From: Acidimicrobiaceae bacterium RAAP-2
GTDB taxonomy: Bacteria > Actinomycetota > Acidimicrobiia > Acidimicrobiales > RAAP-2
Reading direction: 5' to 3'
Assembly (NCBI GenBank): GCA_001443545.1
Contig: LMAD01000030.1
Coordinates: 1 to 21,436, forward strand
DNA length: 21,436 nt
The notes under the pieces are model-generated. The model saw only the letters and a list, made by a program, of their open reading frames with translations. It did not search any database and was not told the origin of the DNA. A program made the position numbers and the translations under genes. Shown piece by piece: positions 1-6,802 of this stretch. Numbering within the stretch: the stretch's first letter is position 1; the number at the start of each line of letters is the position of its first letter.

Positions 1-1178
1 GGAGAACCGGGATAAGAAGGCCGCCGGCGACGAGATCACCAAGGCGAGTTACCTCGGCACGCGCCAGTTGGACCTCCAGAAGCTCTGGTACGAACGCAGA
101 GCAGAGTCCGCCCCGTGGTTCACCTCGAACGCCTCGTCGACCTACAACTACGCGCAAGCGCACCTCGCCCAGGCCTTCGCCAACTACTTCGCCGGGCGCA
201 CGCGAGTACCCGCCTTCAAGTCCAAGGGACGAAGGGAGTCCTTCACCCTGGCCGGCGCCTCCACCCGCCTCGTCGACTCACACCACGTGCGACTCAGTCG
301 CATCGGCGATATCAAGACCTACGAGTCGATGCGCAAACTCTTTCGCCACCTCGAGCGCGGTAGTGCCCGGATCCTGTCGGTCACGGTCATCGAGCGACGG
401 GGGAAGTACACGCTCGCCTTCACCGCCGAGATGAGCCGGGTGATCCCCGCTCCGCGACCCCCCGAGCGAGTGATCGGCATCGACGTCGGGCTCACCACTC
501 TCTACACCGGCGCCACGTCTGACGGCACGCAGGTCCTCTCCGTGGCGAACCCGAGGCACTACCAATCGCGCCAGGCACGGCTGGCCAGAGCCCAGCGCGT
601 GGCCTCTCGTCGCCGGGGACCTCGCAAGGGAGCCGCCCCCTCGAACCGGTGGCGACGTGCGAACCAGCGAGTCCAGAACGTCCACGCCGACATCGCCAAC
701 GCGAGGAAGAATCTCATCCACGAGACCACCACGATGCTCACGAAGAACTACGACCGCATCGTCGTCGAGGACCTCAACGTCAAGGGCCTGCTAAAGAACC
801 ACTCGCTCGCCAAGCACATCAGTGACGCCGCGTGGGGAGAGTTCGTCGCAGCTCGAGTACAAGGCCCCGTGGTACGGCTCGACCGTCGTCAAGGCCGACC
901 GATTCTTCCCGTCAAGTAAAACCTGCAGCTCGTGCGGGGCAGTGAAAGCCAAACTGCCCCTCGAGATCAGGACGTATCACTGTGAAGCCTGTGGTCTCAC
1001 GATGGACCGCGATCACAACGCGGCGATCAACCTGGCCAGGTGGACCAGTCAACCCACCTCCGCGGGGACACGCTCCGTGGCTGGACGTGGAGGGGAGGTA
1101 AGACCACGACGGACTCGTTCCGTCACGGCTCGCCCCGATGAAGCGTCAACCGAAACGCTGACTCTCGTTGGCGCGTAG
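1..1178 (+). pseudogene. tnpB: IS200/IS605-family TnpB (OrfB), 5'-truncated by window edge and frameshifted
   Basis: RNA-guided nuclease of IS200/IS605-type transposons. The reading frame is already open at base 2, so the true start lies upstream of the window. The first part carries the RuvC-I motif GIDVGL (Asp codon 482-484) and RuvC-II motif VVEDLNVKGL (Glu codon 767-769). Reading then has to move from frame 2 to frame 3 near base 848 (one extra base between the GEFV and QLEYK codons). The second part carries the zinc ribbon CSSC (924-935) and CEAC (981-992) and RuvC-III DRDHNAAINL (Asp codon about 1011). All three acidic residues and four Cys are kept, so the lesion looks recent. A GTG at 822 could restart translation and give a separate C-terminal piece. 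No tnpA is visible. The family call is firm; whether the frameshift is biological or a sequence error cannot be told here. Confidence 0.9.
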
Positions 1179-1282
1179 GAGAAACCACGGAGTGGAAGTT
1201 CGGACGGAGCGGCTATTTGCCTTACTCCTTCGCCAACCAACTTTGCCGTGGGGGACTTCAAGAATTCGACGCCGCCCTCGGT
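1142..1282 (+). ncRNA. putative TnpB guide RNA (omega RNA) and transposon right end
   Basis: Begins inside the tnpB 3' end and runs past its stop. Visible pairing: hairpin agcgt (1142-1146)/acgct (1155-1159); gttggcg (1167-1173) with cgccaac (1231-1237); ccacgg (1185-1190) with ccgtgg (1246-1251), which crosses the previous helix and so makes a pseudoknot; and a nested hairpin ggag-c-ggc (1206-1213) with gcc-tta-ctcc (1219-1228). The structure ends in ggggacttcaa (to about 1262), a plausible right-end cleavage site, and the roughly 20 nt that follow would be the guide. Omega RNAs of this family are known to overlap the tnpB 3' end, to contain a pseudoknot and to end at the element boundary. 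The exact 5' end is unknown. Confidence 0.55.
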
Positions 1283-1509
1283 CGAGGTCACTAGGCCCCC
1301 GTACGAGGGGCGCACCATCACGAGGAGTCGGGGGGTCCTTCGGATGGTGCACCGCCCGGTGCGCGTGGCGAGAACCCGTGCGGCGGCTCGGCTCGCGCAG
1401 CTACGCCGACAAGGCTGTAATCCGAACCTGTCGCACCGAGACCGTCGCCCACGGGGACGGTTCCGTGACCCGTTGAGCGAGCCGCGGCCGGTCCCGCGTC
1501 GGGGTTGGC
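1283..1509. other. intergenic stretch without a recognisable gene; hairpins
   Basis: No reading frame here resembles a known protein and codon use is not coding-like. It contains two adjacent inverted repeats sharing the same core: gcaccat (1312-1318)/atggtgc (1344-1350) and gcacc (1349-1353)/ggtgc (1358-1362), plus cacgg (1450-1454)/ccgtg (1463-1467) just beyond the end of the minus-strand gene that stops at 1510. The last could help end transcription of that gene, but it has no T tract. Confidence 0.4.
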
Positions 1510-1821
1510 CTACGCCGATGACCCGTCAAAACGTCGGTGGTAGCGCTCCTCGCAGACCGACACGTCGTACCACGAGTAGAACTCGTCGCGACCTCGACGC
1601 TGCGCCCGGCGGTGCTCGGGGTGTTCAGCCCACGCCCGATGACTGGCCCAATCGGCGAAACGGACGATCGTCACCCGTTCGCCATCGGGGGCGACGAAAA
1701 ACTTCTCGTCGACGAAGCCGTCCATCTCGTGGGCGAGTTCGCTCATCGCCTCGTCGAGGGGTCGATAGGCGTCTTCGGCCCCGTCTCGTAGCCGGCTGCG
1801 AAAGACCGTGACGATACCCAT
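1510..1821 (-). CDS. antibiotic biosynthesis monooxygenase (ABM)-domain protein
   Basis: A 103-aa protein starting MGIVTVFRSRL at the ATG 1821-1819. The frame is open further upstream, but that extension has no in-frame ATG near the conserved part and is not protein-like. The pattern fits the single-domain dimeric ferredoxin-like alpha-beta fold of ABM proteins: an opening beta strand (GIVTVFRSRL), an amphipathic helix (YRPLDEAMSELAHEM), a strand pair around GFVDEKFFV and ERVTIVRFADW, then SHRAWAEHPEHRRAQRRGRDEFYSWYDVSV. The WAEHPEHRRAQ segment is the usual W-x-x-H-P-x-H-x-x-A-x motif of this family. The substrate cannot be read from sequence; members include heme oxygenases and quinol monooxygenases. 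It lies divergent to the gene at 1937. No clear Shine-Dalgarno is seen. Confidence 0.8.
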   Translation of the reverse strand: MGIVTVFRSRLRDGAEDAYRPLDEAMSELAHEMDGFVDEKFFVAPDGERVTIVRFADWASHRAWAEHPEHRRAQRRGRDEFYSWYDVSVCEERYHRRFDGSSA

Positions 1822-1910
1822 GCACGCATCATGGCAGGACCGATCGCCCCGCATCTCATCATCCGTCGACGCGTTCGCGCCGCCTCGACGGCCGGAGGCC
1901 CCGTGGTCGC

Positions 1911-1916
1911 TATGGT
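1911..1916 (+). promoter_or_regulatory. putative -10 box for the 1937 gene
   Basis: TATGGT matches the actinobacterial TANNNT -10 pattern. It would place the transcript start near 1923, just before the Shine-Dalgarno gggagg (1925-1930) and the GTG at 1937. No good -35 element is visible. Confidence 0.4.
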
Positions 1917-1936
1917 GCACAGTAGGGAGGCTTGAC

Positions 1937-2245
1937 GTGAACGACTCACCGCACGCAGTCCACTTGAGCAATCACCACCGCGATACCTTGGACTCGATAT
2001 TCCAGCACCCCTCGGGTCACAACATCGAATGGAAGGCCGTGCTCTCGCTCTTGAACGTCGTCGGTGACGTCGACGAGACCAAGGAGGGTCGGTTCCGCGT
2101 GATCATCGGCGGCGAGGAGCAGGTCTTCACCCGCCCTCGACACAAGGACATCGACGTCCAGACCATCGTCGACCTCCGTCGGATGTTGACCAAGGCGGGT
2201 TTTACGAACTCGACGCCTCGGGTACCCGAAGGGCCAGGGCAGTAG
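1937..2245 (+). CDS. conserved actinobacterial hypothetical protein, HicA-like
   Basis: A 102-aa protein. The GTG at 1937 is chosen because gggagg sits 6 nt upstream; the longer open frame to 1808 overlaps the divergent gene and reads as noise. The core has the layout of the HicA mRNA-interferase domain: helix EWKAVLSLLNVVG, strands GRFRVII and GEEQVFTRP, then RHKDIDVQTIVDLRRMLTKAGF, which parallels the HicA ending with KDI, a Thr-led helix and a closing AG. The G-S-H catalytic segment of HicA is replaced by EGRFRV, so RNase activity is doubtful. No HicB-like partner is adjacent: neighbours are an ABM protein upstream and an oxidoreductase downstream on the other strand. I recall similar short proteins as conserved hypotheticals in actinobacteria; the HicA link is inference from pattern only. 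Confidence 0.75.
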   Translation: MNDSPHAVHLSNHHRDTLDSIFQHPSGHNIEWKAVLSLLNVVGDVDETKEGRFRVIIGGEEQVFTRPRHKDIDVQTIVDLRRMLTKAGFTNSTPRVPEGPGQ

Positions 2246-2254
2246 CCAGCCCGA

Positions 2255-2294
2255 CCGCGCCACCGCTCGTCGCGTTCCCGGCGTCACGGCGCGG
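2255..2294. terminator. hairpin between convergent genes, possible terminator
   Basis: Inverted repeat ccgcgcc (2255-2261)/ggcgcgg (2288-2294) in the 99-nt gap between two converging genes. An outer pair agccagc (2244-2250)/gctggct (2334-2340) encloses it. There is no T tract on either strand, so this is only a candidate. Confidence 0.3.
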
Positions 2295-2344
2295 ACGCTC
2301 CGACGTGAGCGTGGTCGGCACGACGGGGCGTTCGCTGGCTCGAT

Positions 2345-3478
2345 TCAGTGCCGATGGGGCACGACGAGGAACTTCTCACCGGTCGCCTGGGCTGCGTAGC
2401 GGGCCATGACGGCGGGGTCCAGCACCTCGGCGAGTGAGATCTCCTGGGTGTAGGTGCTCGAGAACGTGGTCGTGATCTCCGCGGCGACTCGTTGGCGCAA
2501 CTCGGTGAAACCCTCGGATCCGATCTTCTGCAGGAAGGGGGTCAGGAGCCATCCGCCGACGCCCCACGCGAACCCGAAGCTCCGGGTCAACACGGTGGGA
2601 CCGCGATCGAGCCCACCGTAGATGTAGACCTGCTTGTGCGTCGTCGAACCGTATCGGCTGTAGGCGCCGGTCGGGGCGGCGGCCTCCATCGCGGTGAGGA
2701 TGTGACTGGCCAAGGTCCCACCGCCGGTGGCGTCAAAGGCCAACGTGGCTGAGGCCGCGGACACCGCGGCGATGAGGTCAGCCATGAACGACGGCGCGCT
2801 CGAGTCGCAGACGTGCTCGGCGCCGAGCGCGCGGAGCATCGCCACCTGCTCGGGCCGGCGTACGACGTTCACGAGTGGTACGTGCTCCTCGAGGCAGAGA
2901 CGCACCAACATCTGACCGAGATTGGACGCCGCCGCGGTGTGAACGAGCGCGGTGTGGCCCTCGCGACGCATCGTCTCGACCATCCCGAGCGCGGTGAGCG
3001 GATTGACGAAGGCCGACGCCCCCACCCGAGCGGCGGTCCCCTCGGGCAGCACGAGGCACTGGCCAGCGTCGACCGTGCGGTACTGCGAATACATCGAACC
3101 GCCGGCGACCGAGACCGTGCGACCGATCAGTGCGCGCGCCGTCTCGGAGGAACCCGCCGCGATAACGGTGCCCGCCCCCTCATTGCCGACCGACATCGAC
3201 GCCCCGAGACGGCCGGCCAGCGAACGAAGCGCACCGGCGTCGATCGACGCGGTGACCCGCGGCCGATCCGCGACGGTCGCGGCGAGCGCCGTGGTGACGT
3301 CGGCCCCCGCCAACAGGAGCCCGAGGTCCGACGGATTGATCGGCGAGGCCTCGACGCGCACGAGCACGTCGTTCGTGCCGGGCTCGACCACGGGTTCGTC
3401 AACGAGGGTGAGTTCGAGCGTCCCCTCGCCCGTCACCGTCGAGCGCAACTGGAGTCCTACGTCGGGTATGGCGGTCAC
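2345..3478 (-). CDS. MDR-family zinc-binding dehydrogenase / quinone-oxidoreductase-like protein
   Basis: A 377-aa NAD(P)H-dependent oxidoreductase of the medium-chain dehydrogenase/reductase superfamily, cytoplasmic. The N-terminal GroES-like domain shows NDVLVRVEASPINPSDLGLLL, followed by SVGNEGAGTVIAAG and SMYSQYRTVDAGQCLVLPEG. The C-terminal Rossmann half shows ALVHTAAASNLGQMLVRLC (the nucleotide loop, in the A-A-A-S-N-x-G form rather than GxGxxG) and LAFDATGGGTLASHIL. No cysteine cluster for a structural zinc is present, so a quinone-reductase or enoyl-reductase type is more likely than a true zinc alcohol dehydrogenase. The start is the GTG at 3478, preceded by gagg about 7 nt upstream; the frame stays open to 3847, but that part is not protein-like and overlaps the divergent membrane gene. 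The substrate is unknown. Confidence 0.85.
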   Translation of the reverse strand: MTAIPDVGLQLRSTVTGEGTLELTLVDEPVVEPGTNDVLVRVEASPINPSDLGLLLAGADVTTALAATVADRPRVTASIDAGALRSLAGRLGASMSVGNEGAGTVIAAGSSETARALIGRTVSVAGGSMYSQYRTVDAGQCLVLPEGTAARVGASAFVNPLTALGMVETMRREGHTALVHTAAASNLGQMLVRLCLEEHVPLVNVVRRPEQVAMLRALGAEHVCDSSAPSFMADLIAAVSAASATLAFDATGGGTLASHILTAMEAAAPTGAYSRYGSTTHKQVYIYGGLDRGPTVLTRSFGFAWGVGGWLLTPFLQKIGSEGFTELRQRVAAEITTTFSSTYTQEISLAEVLDPAVMARYAAQATGEKFLVVPHRH

Positions 3479-3626
3479 GGCAACGCCTCGATTCAAGTCG
3501 ATGGTCGCGGAACTCTCCGAGCACCGCGTCGTTCTGAGCATACGGCGACGGCTCGGCCATCCCCGCGAGTACGAATCGTCGCGCGGCGGTGGCGGACCGT
3601 TGTGGGACGATGGGGCCGGGTGGGAC

Positions 3627-4106
3627 ATGCAAGCAAACCAACGTGGGTCGAGTCGAAGGGTTGAGCGGGCCCGAGCGCTGAGGCGCGCTCTGCGCGAGTC
3701 CCCCCGCCGACGACAGATTGTCCTACGGGTGAGCCTCCTCGCGACGTCGTACCTCGTGCTGGCGGCCGACGTCGCCGTGGTGTTCTGGCGACGCTCGGGC
3801 GGATTCATGGCGTACTCGTCAACGACGTCCAACGGCACGCCGATCACGACTTCGATCTACGACGTGAACCCGCGACCGGTCACCGTCATCCTCTCGATCA
3901 TGGCCGTCGCCGTGTTCGTCGCGTCGTGGAGCGTCCTGCATCGGATACGTCGTCGCTCGGCGTCGCTCGGCGTCGCGGGGGTCGTCGCCGCCGCGCTCGT
4001 GAGCCTCATCACCGTCGCGGGCGCACTCTCCATCGGGATGTTCGCCGCCCCGTTGGCCGCCTTGCTCATCATCCTCGCCCTACCGATGGAGACACTGCGA
4101 CGGTAG
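3627..4106 (+). CDS. small four-helix membrane protein of unknown function
   Basis: A 159-aa protein from the ATG at 3627, with a G-rich stretch (gggccgggtggg) just upstream as ribosome site. A basic N-terminus (about 30 residues, many Arg) precedes TM1 (IVLRVSLLATSYLVLAADVA). An outside loop rich in Ser, Thr and Asn (SSTTSNGTPITTSIYDVN) follows, then TM2 (PVTVILSIMAVAVFVASW), a short basic loop HRIRRRS, and a long hydrophobic run that fits TM3 and TM4, ending PMETLRR. I do not recognise the family. It is divergent from the MDR gene across 148 nt and is followed by a Lys-rich mini-protein 134 nt later. The frame is open far upstream, but that part lies antisense to the oxidoreductase. Confidence 0.75.
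   Translation: MQANQRGSSRRVERARALRRALRESPRRRQIVLRVSLLATSYLVLAADVAVVFWRRSGGFMAYSSTTSNGTPITTSIYDVNPRPVTVILSIMAVAVFVASWSVLHRIRRRSASLGVAGVVAAALVSLITVAGALSIGMFAAPLAALLIILALPMETLRR
3951..3976 (+). repeat. 10-bp tandem repeat inside the membrane protein gene
   Basis: Two exact copies of cgtcgctcgg (3951-3960, 3961-3970) and a partial third (cgtcgc). The unit is not a multiple of three, so gain or loss of a copy would frameshift the gene between TM2 and TM3. Confidence 0.7.
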
Positions 4107-4212
4107 GACATCGTGACATCGTCCACCGCACGTGGGGAACGGTGAGAGAGGTCGAACGGGCGGACCGAACGTGCTCGGCGTTCCGTGGTGAACGCTCCGT
4201 CGCGCAGGGGAG

Positions 4213-4218
4213 TACCCT
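4213..4218 (+). promoter_or_regulatory. putative -10 box for the 37-aa protein gene
   Basis: TACCCT fits TANNNT and would start the transcript close to 4225, leaving a short leader that contains the Shine-Dalgarno aggaaggggg (about 4226-4235) before the ATG at 4241. No convincing -35. Confidence 0.35.
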
Positions 4219-4240
4219 TCAGAGCAGGAAGGGGGTTGAC

Positions 4241-4354
4241 ATGGCTGACAAGTCTCCCCGAAAAGTAGCGTCCAAGAAGGCCGGCAAGAGCCTCAAGGAA
4301 AAGCGGCAAATCAAGAAGGACAAGGACCGGACCCACAAGGGCATCGGCGACTGA
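4241..4354 (+). CDS. 37-aa Lys-rich conserved mini-protein
   Basis: Encodes MADKSPRKVASKKAGKSLK followed by EKRQIKKDKDRTHKGIGD. The ATG at 4241 has a strong Shine-Dalgarno (ggaaggggg) 5-6 nt upstream. The protein is highly basic (about 13 Lys and 4 Arg), has no hydrophobic core and is probably disordered. From memory, short proteins with the same MADKSPRK...KKSGKSLKEKR pattern are common and unannotated in actinobacteria. The charge would suit binding to nucleic acid or the ribosome, but that is inference. The gene stands alone, with its own candidate promoter and a hairpin right after the stop. Confidence 0.8.
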   Translation: MADKSPRKVASKKAGKSLKEKRQIKKDKDRTHKGIGD

Positions 4355-4386
4355 CGCTCGTCATTCGACAGCAACACCAACGAGCG
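4355..4386 (+). terminator. hairpin after the mini-protein gene, possible terminator
   Basis: cgctcgt (4355-4361) pairs with acgagcg (4380-4386) immediately after the stop codon. A second short GC hairpin, gccgc/gcggc, follows. No T tract. It lies in the gap between this gene and the convergent tetR. Confidence 0.4.
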
Positions 4387-4464
4387 CCGCGCCGCGGCGG
4401 CCGAGAGTGACTCGGGCGGTCGGGCTCGCGCCAGAACGAATCGACGGTCGGGTGGCGTCGCCGT

Positions 4465-5148
4465 TTACGGCTCGACGACCCGGTCCGGCGACCCGCAACG
4501 GGACGCTCGAATCGCCTCCAACACGACCGTCTCGCTGGGGCACGACGGGAGAACGCTGGGTGCCGGGCGTTCGTTCATCAGTCCGTCGAGCATGATTCGC
4601 AGGTATCGTCGCCAGAGGTCGGGCGCGACCTCGTTCGCCCCACCCCCGAGTGAGCTGATCATCATCTCGAGCACGGGGATGTCCGCTTCCACCACGTCGG
4701 CCCGAAGGTACCCATCGGCCTGGGCCCGCTCGATGAGCGCCATCATGGCGGGCACGATGCGGGTCTTGGCCGCGGTCATTCGCTCCTCGGCGTAGGGCGC
4801 GCCCATGATCACCTCGCGCAGTCCCTTGTTGACGCAGAGACGACCGAGCGCCTGCTCGAGGAACCAGACGAACCCCTCCCACGAGTTCGCCATGTCGTTG
4901 GCGCGACGGGCCAGTTCGGCGATCTCGTCGACGGCGTTCTCGAAGAGCGCCCAGACCAGCGAGTCCTTGTCCGGGAATCGGCGATAGACGGTCGCCACCC
5001 CCACGTCGGCGGCGGCGGCGATGTCGTCGAAGACGACGTTGAGGCCGCGCGCGGCGAACACGCTGGCGGCCGCGGTGAGGATCTTCTCCCGATTCCGCTC
5101 GGCGTCGGCCCGAAGTGGACGGTCACTGGCACTGGTCTTGGTCGTCAC
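4465..5148 (-). CDS. TetR-family repressor, divergent from an MFS exporter
   Basis: A 227-aa regulator. The TetR_N helix-turn-helix is clear near residues 14-65: NREKILTAAASVFAARG, then FDDIAAAADVGVATVYRRF and PDKDSLVWALF. The rest is the helical ligand-binding and dimer part (WEGFVWFLEQALGRL, ADIPVLEMMISSLGGG, WRRYLRIMLDGL). The GTG at 5148-5146 is preferred: aggga(g) lies 5 nt upstream of it, whereas an earlier in-frame GTG at 5154 overlaps that ribosome site. The gene faces the exporter at 5270 across about 120 nt holding a perfect inverted repeat, the normal arrangement for a local repressor of a drug or metabolite efflux pump that also controls itself. The inducer is unknown. Confidence 0.92.
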   Translation of the reverse strand: MTTKTSASDRPLRADAERNREKILTAAASVFAARGLNVVFDDIAAAADVGVATVYRRFPDKDSLVWALFENAVDEIAELARRANDMANSWEGFVWFLEQALGRLCVNKGLREVIMGAPYAEERMTAAKTRIVPAMMALIERAQADGYLRADVVEADIPVLEMMISSLGGGANEVAPDLWRRYLRIMLDGLMNERPAPSVLPSCPSETVVLEAIRASRCGSPDRVVEP

Positions 5149-5166
5149 GAACACTCCCTACCCATA

Positions 5167-5172
5167 AAAATA
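5167..5172 (-). promoter_or_regulatory. putative -10 box of the tetR gene
   Basis: Read on the minus strand this is TATTTT, fitting TANNNT, placing the start near 5160 and a short leader containing aggga(g) before the GTG at 5148. Confidence 0.4.
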
Positions 5173-5199
5173 GCAGTTTCTCAGATAAGTGGAACGATT

Positions 5200-5255
5200 C
5201 ACTCCAGATATCTATAGAGTGGGGTAACTGGAGTCATTTACTCCAGTTACCCCAC
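5200..5255. promoter_or_regulatory. TetR operator region with a perfect 16-bp inverted repeat and exporter promoter
   Basis: gtggggtaactggagt (5219-5234) and its exact reverse complement (5240-5255) flank the 5-nt spacer cattt. A second, weaker inverted pair cactc (5200-5204)/gagtg (5217-5221) shares a half-site with it; the string actccag occurs at both 5201 and 5241. A candidate -10 box for the exporter, TAGAGT (5215-5220), abuts the large palindrome, so the transcript start (near 5227) falls inside it. This is how a bound TetR dimer would block transcription. The right arm ends 2 nt before the Shine-Dalgarno aaggag (5257-5262), so the mRNA could also fold here. Confidence 0.8.
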
Positions 5256-5269
5256 GAAGGAGTTCCACC

Positions 5270-6760
5270 GTGTCCAACGCATCGACCGTCACCACGCCCG
5301 TGCGCACGGCGCAGGCCGCCAAGACCCACGAACGCCGGTGGTGGATATTGGCGGTGCTGGCCATCTCCCAGTTGATGGTGATCCTGGACGGAACGATCGT
5401 CAACATCGCCCTGCCGACGGCCCAGCACGCCCTGCACTTCTCCAACTCGGATCGACAGTGGATCGTGACGGCGTATTCGCTCGCCTTCGGCAGTCTGCTC
5501 CTACTCGGCGGGCGGATCTCGGACTACATCGGCCGCAAGAACGCGTTGATCATCGGACTCGTCGGATTCGCCGGCGCGTCAGCCCTCGGCGCGGCGTCGA
5601 TGAACTTCACGATGCTCGTCATCGCTCGCACCGTCCAGGGCGCCTTTGGCGCCCTGCTCGCACCGGCCGTCCTGGCGTTGCTCACCACGACGTTCGTCGA
5701 CCCCGATGAGCGGGGCAAGGCGTTCGCCATCTACGGCGCAGTCGCGGGCGCCGGTGGCGCGCTCGGCCTGCTGCTCGGAGGCGTGCTCACCTCGTACGCG
5801 TCGTGGCGCTGGACGTTGTTGGTGAACCTCTTCTTCGCCGCGGTCGGGGTCTTCGGCGCGGTCACCCTGATGCAGCACGACCGCGGCGTCGACCACGACC
5901 CGCTCGACTGGCCCGGCGTCCTCACCGGGACCGGTGGACTCTTCGCGTTGGTCTACGGCTTCTCGCACGCCGAGACCACGTCGTGGTCCGACGTGTACAC
6001 CCTGGGCAGCTTCGTGGTCGCCGCGGTACTGCTCGTCGGATTCATGGCCATTCAACGCCGCACCCGCTTCCCGCTCCTGCCCCTGCGGGTCCTGATGGAC
6101 CGGAACCGCGGCGGTGCCCTGGCCGCCATGCTCGTTGCCGGTTCGGGGATGTTCGGCGTCTTCCTCTTCCTGACCTACTACTTGCAGGTCACCCTGGGCT
6201 ACAGCGCGGTCATGACCGGCGTCGCGTTCCTGCCCATGGTGGCGGGGATCTCGATCACGGCGCAGCTCTCCAACATGTCTTTGCTACCCAAGTTCGGGCC
6301 CCGGCCCCTGATCCCGACGGGGATGCTTATCGCCGCGGGTTCGTTGTGGTGGTTGACGCGGCTCGGCATCCACAGCTCGTACCTCACGGACATCCTCGTT
6401 CCCCTCGTCACGATGGGACTCGGCGTCGGACTTATCTTCGCGCCCTCGTTCAACACCGCAACCCTCGGGGTCGCCAATCACGACGCCGGCGTCGCCTCGG
6501 CGCTGGTCAACACGTCACAACAGATCGGTGGCTCGATCGGCACCGCCCTACTCAACACGTTGGCGGCGAGCGCGGCGACGAGCTACCTCGTCGGCCGCGC
6601 GCCGAGCGCGCTGAACGTCGAACTCGCCGGCGTGCACAGCTACACCGCGGCCTTCGGATACTCGGCGTGGATCTTCGTCGGTGGCGCCGTCCTCACCGGC
6701 CTCCTGCTGCGTTCCGGAGCGCCCGAGCGGTCCGGCGAAGCACCGCTCGTCACGCACTGA
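5270..6760 (+). CDS. DHA2-type MFS efflux transporter (EmrB/QacA-like, 14 TM)
   Basis: A 496-aa proton-coupled drug/metabolite exporter of the inner membrane. The GTG start at 5270 has aaggag 7 nt upstream. Family marks: LDGTIVNIALPTAQHALHF and RQWIVTAYSLAFGSLLLLGG near TM1-TM2, motif A GGRISDYIGRK in the TM2-TM3 loop, and the antiporter motif region around GAVAGAGGALGLLLGGVLTS with SWRWTLLVN in TM5. Length and hydrophobic pattern agree with 14 helices. The late segment DAGVASALVNTSQQIGGSIG is the characteristic QacA-type repeat of that motif. Divergent from the tetR gene and very likely its target. Substrate not predictable. Confidence 0.93.
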   Translation: MSNASTVTTPVRTAQAAKTHERRWWILAVLAISQLMVILDGTIVNIALPTAQHALHFSNSDRQWIVTAYSLAFGSLLLLGGRISDYIGRKNALIIGLVGFAGASALGAASMNFTMLVIARTVQGAFGALLAPAVLALLTTTFVDPDERGKAFAIYGAVAGAGGALGLLLGGVLTSYASWRWTLLVNLFFAAVGVFGAVTLMQHDRGVDHDPLDWPGVLTGTGGLFALVYGFSHAETTSWSDVYTLGSFVVAAVLLVGFMAIQRRTRFPLLPLRVLMDRNRGGALAAMLVAGSGMFGVFLFLTYYLQVTLGYSAVMTGVAFLPMVAGISITAQLSNMSLLPKFGPRPLIPTGMLIAAGSLWWLTRLGIHSSYLTDILVPLVTMGLGVGLIFAPSFNTATLGVANHDAGVASALVNTSQQIGGSIGTALLNTLAASAATSYLVGRAPSALNVELAGVHSYTAAFGYSAWIFVGGAVLTGLLLRSGAPERSGEAPLVTH

Positions 6761-6802
6761 AGCGAACGGACCCGTCCGGCTCCTCGGCCACGGGCCAACA
6801 GC

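Noticed and set aside
820..860. Programmed frameshift in tnpB
   Set aside because: No slippery heptamer or stop-codon signal is seen at the junction, and TnpB is not known to be made this way.
1248..1811. 187-codon plus-strand open frame
   Set aside because: Very Arg/Pro-rich low-complexity translation, antisense to the ABM protein and running through the transposon end.
2813..3664. Long plus-strand open frame antisense to the MDR gene
   Set aside because: Its translation is Arg/His-rich with no fold pattern, while the minus strand reads a clear MDR protein; it is a GC-rich shadow.
3479..3847. Upstream extension of the MDR reading frame (would give 500 aa)
   Set aside because: The added part is Arg/Ser/Thr noise, overlaps the divergent membrane gene, and the GTG at 3478 has a ribosome site and gives the normal family length.
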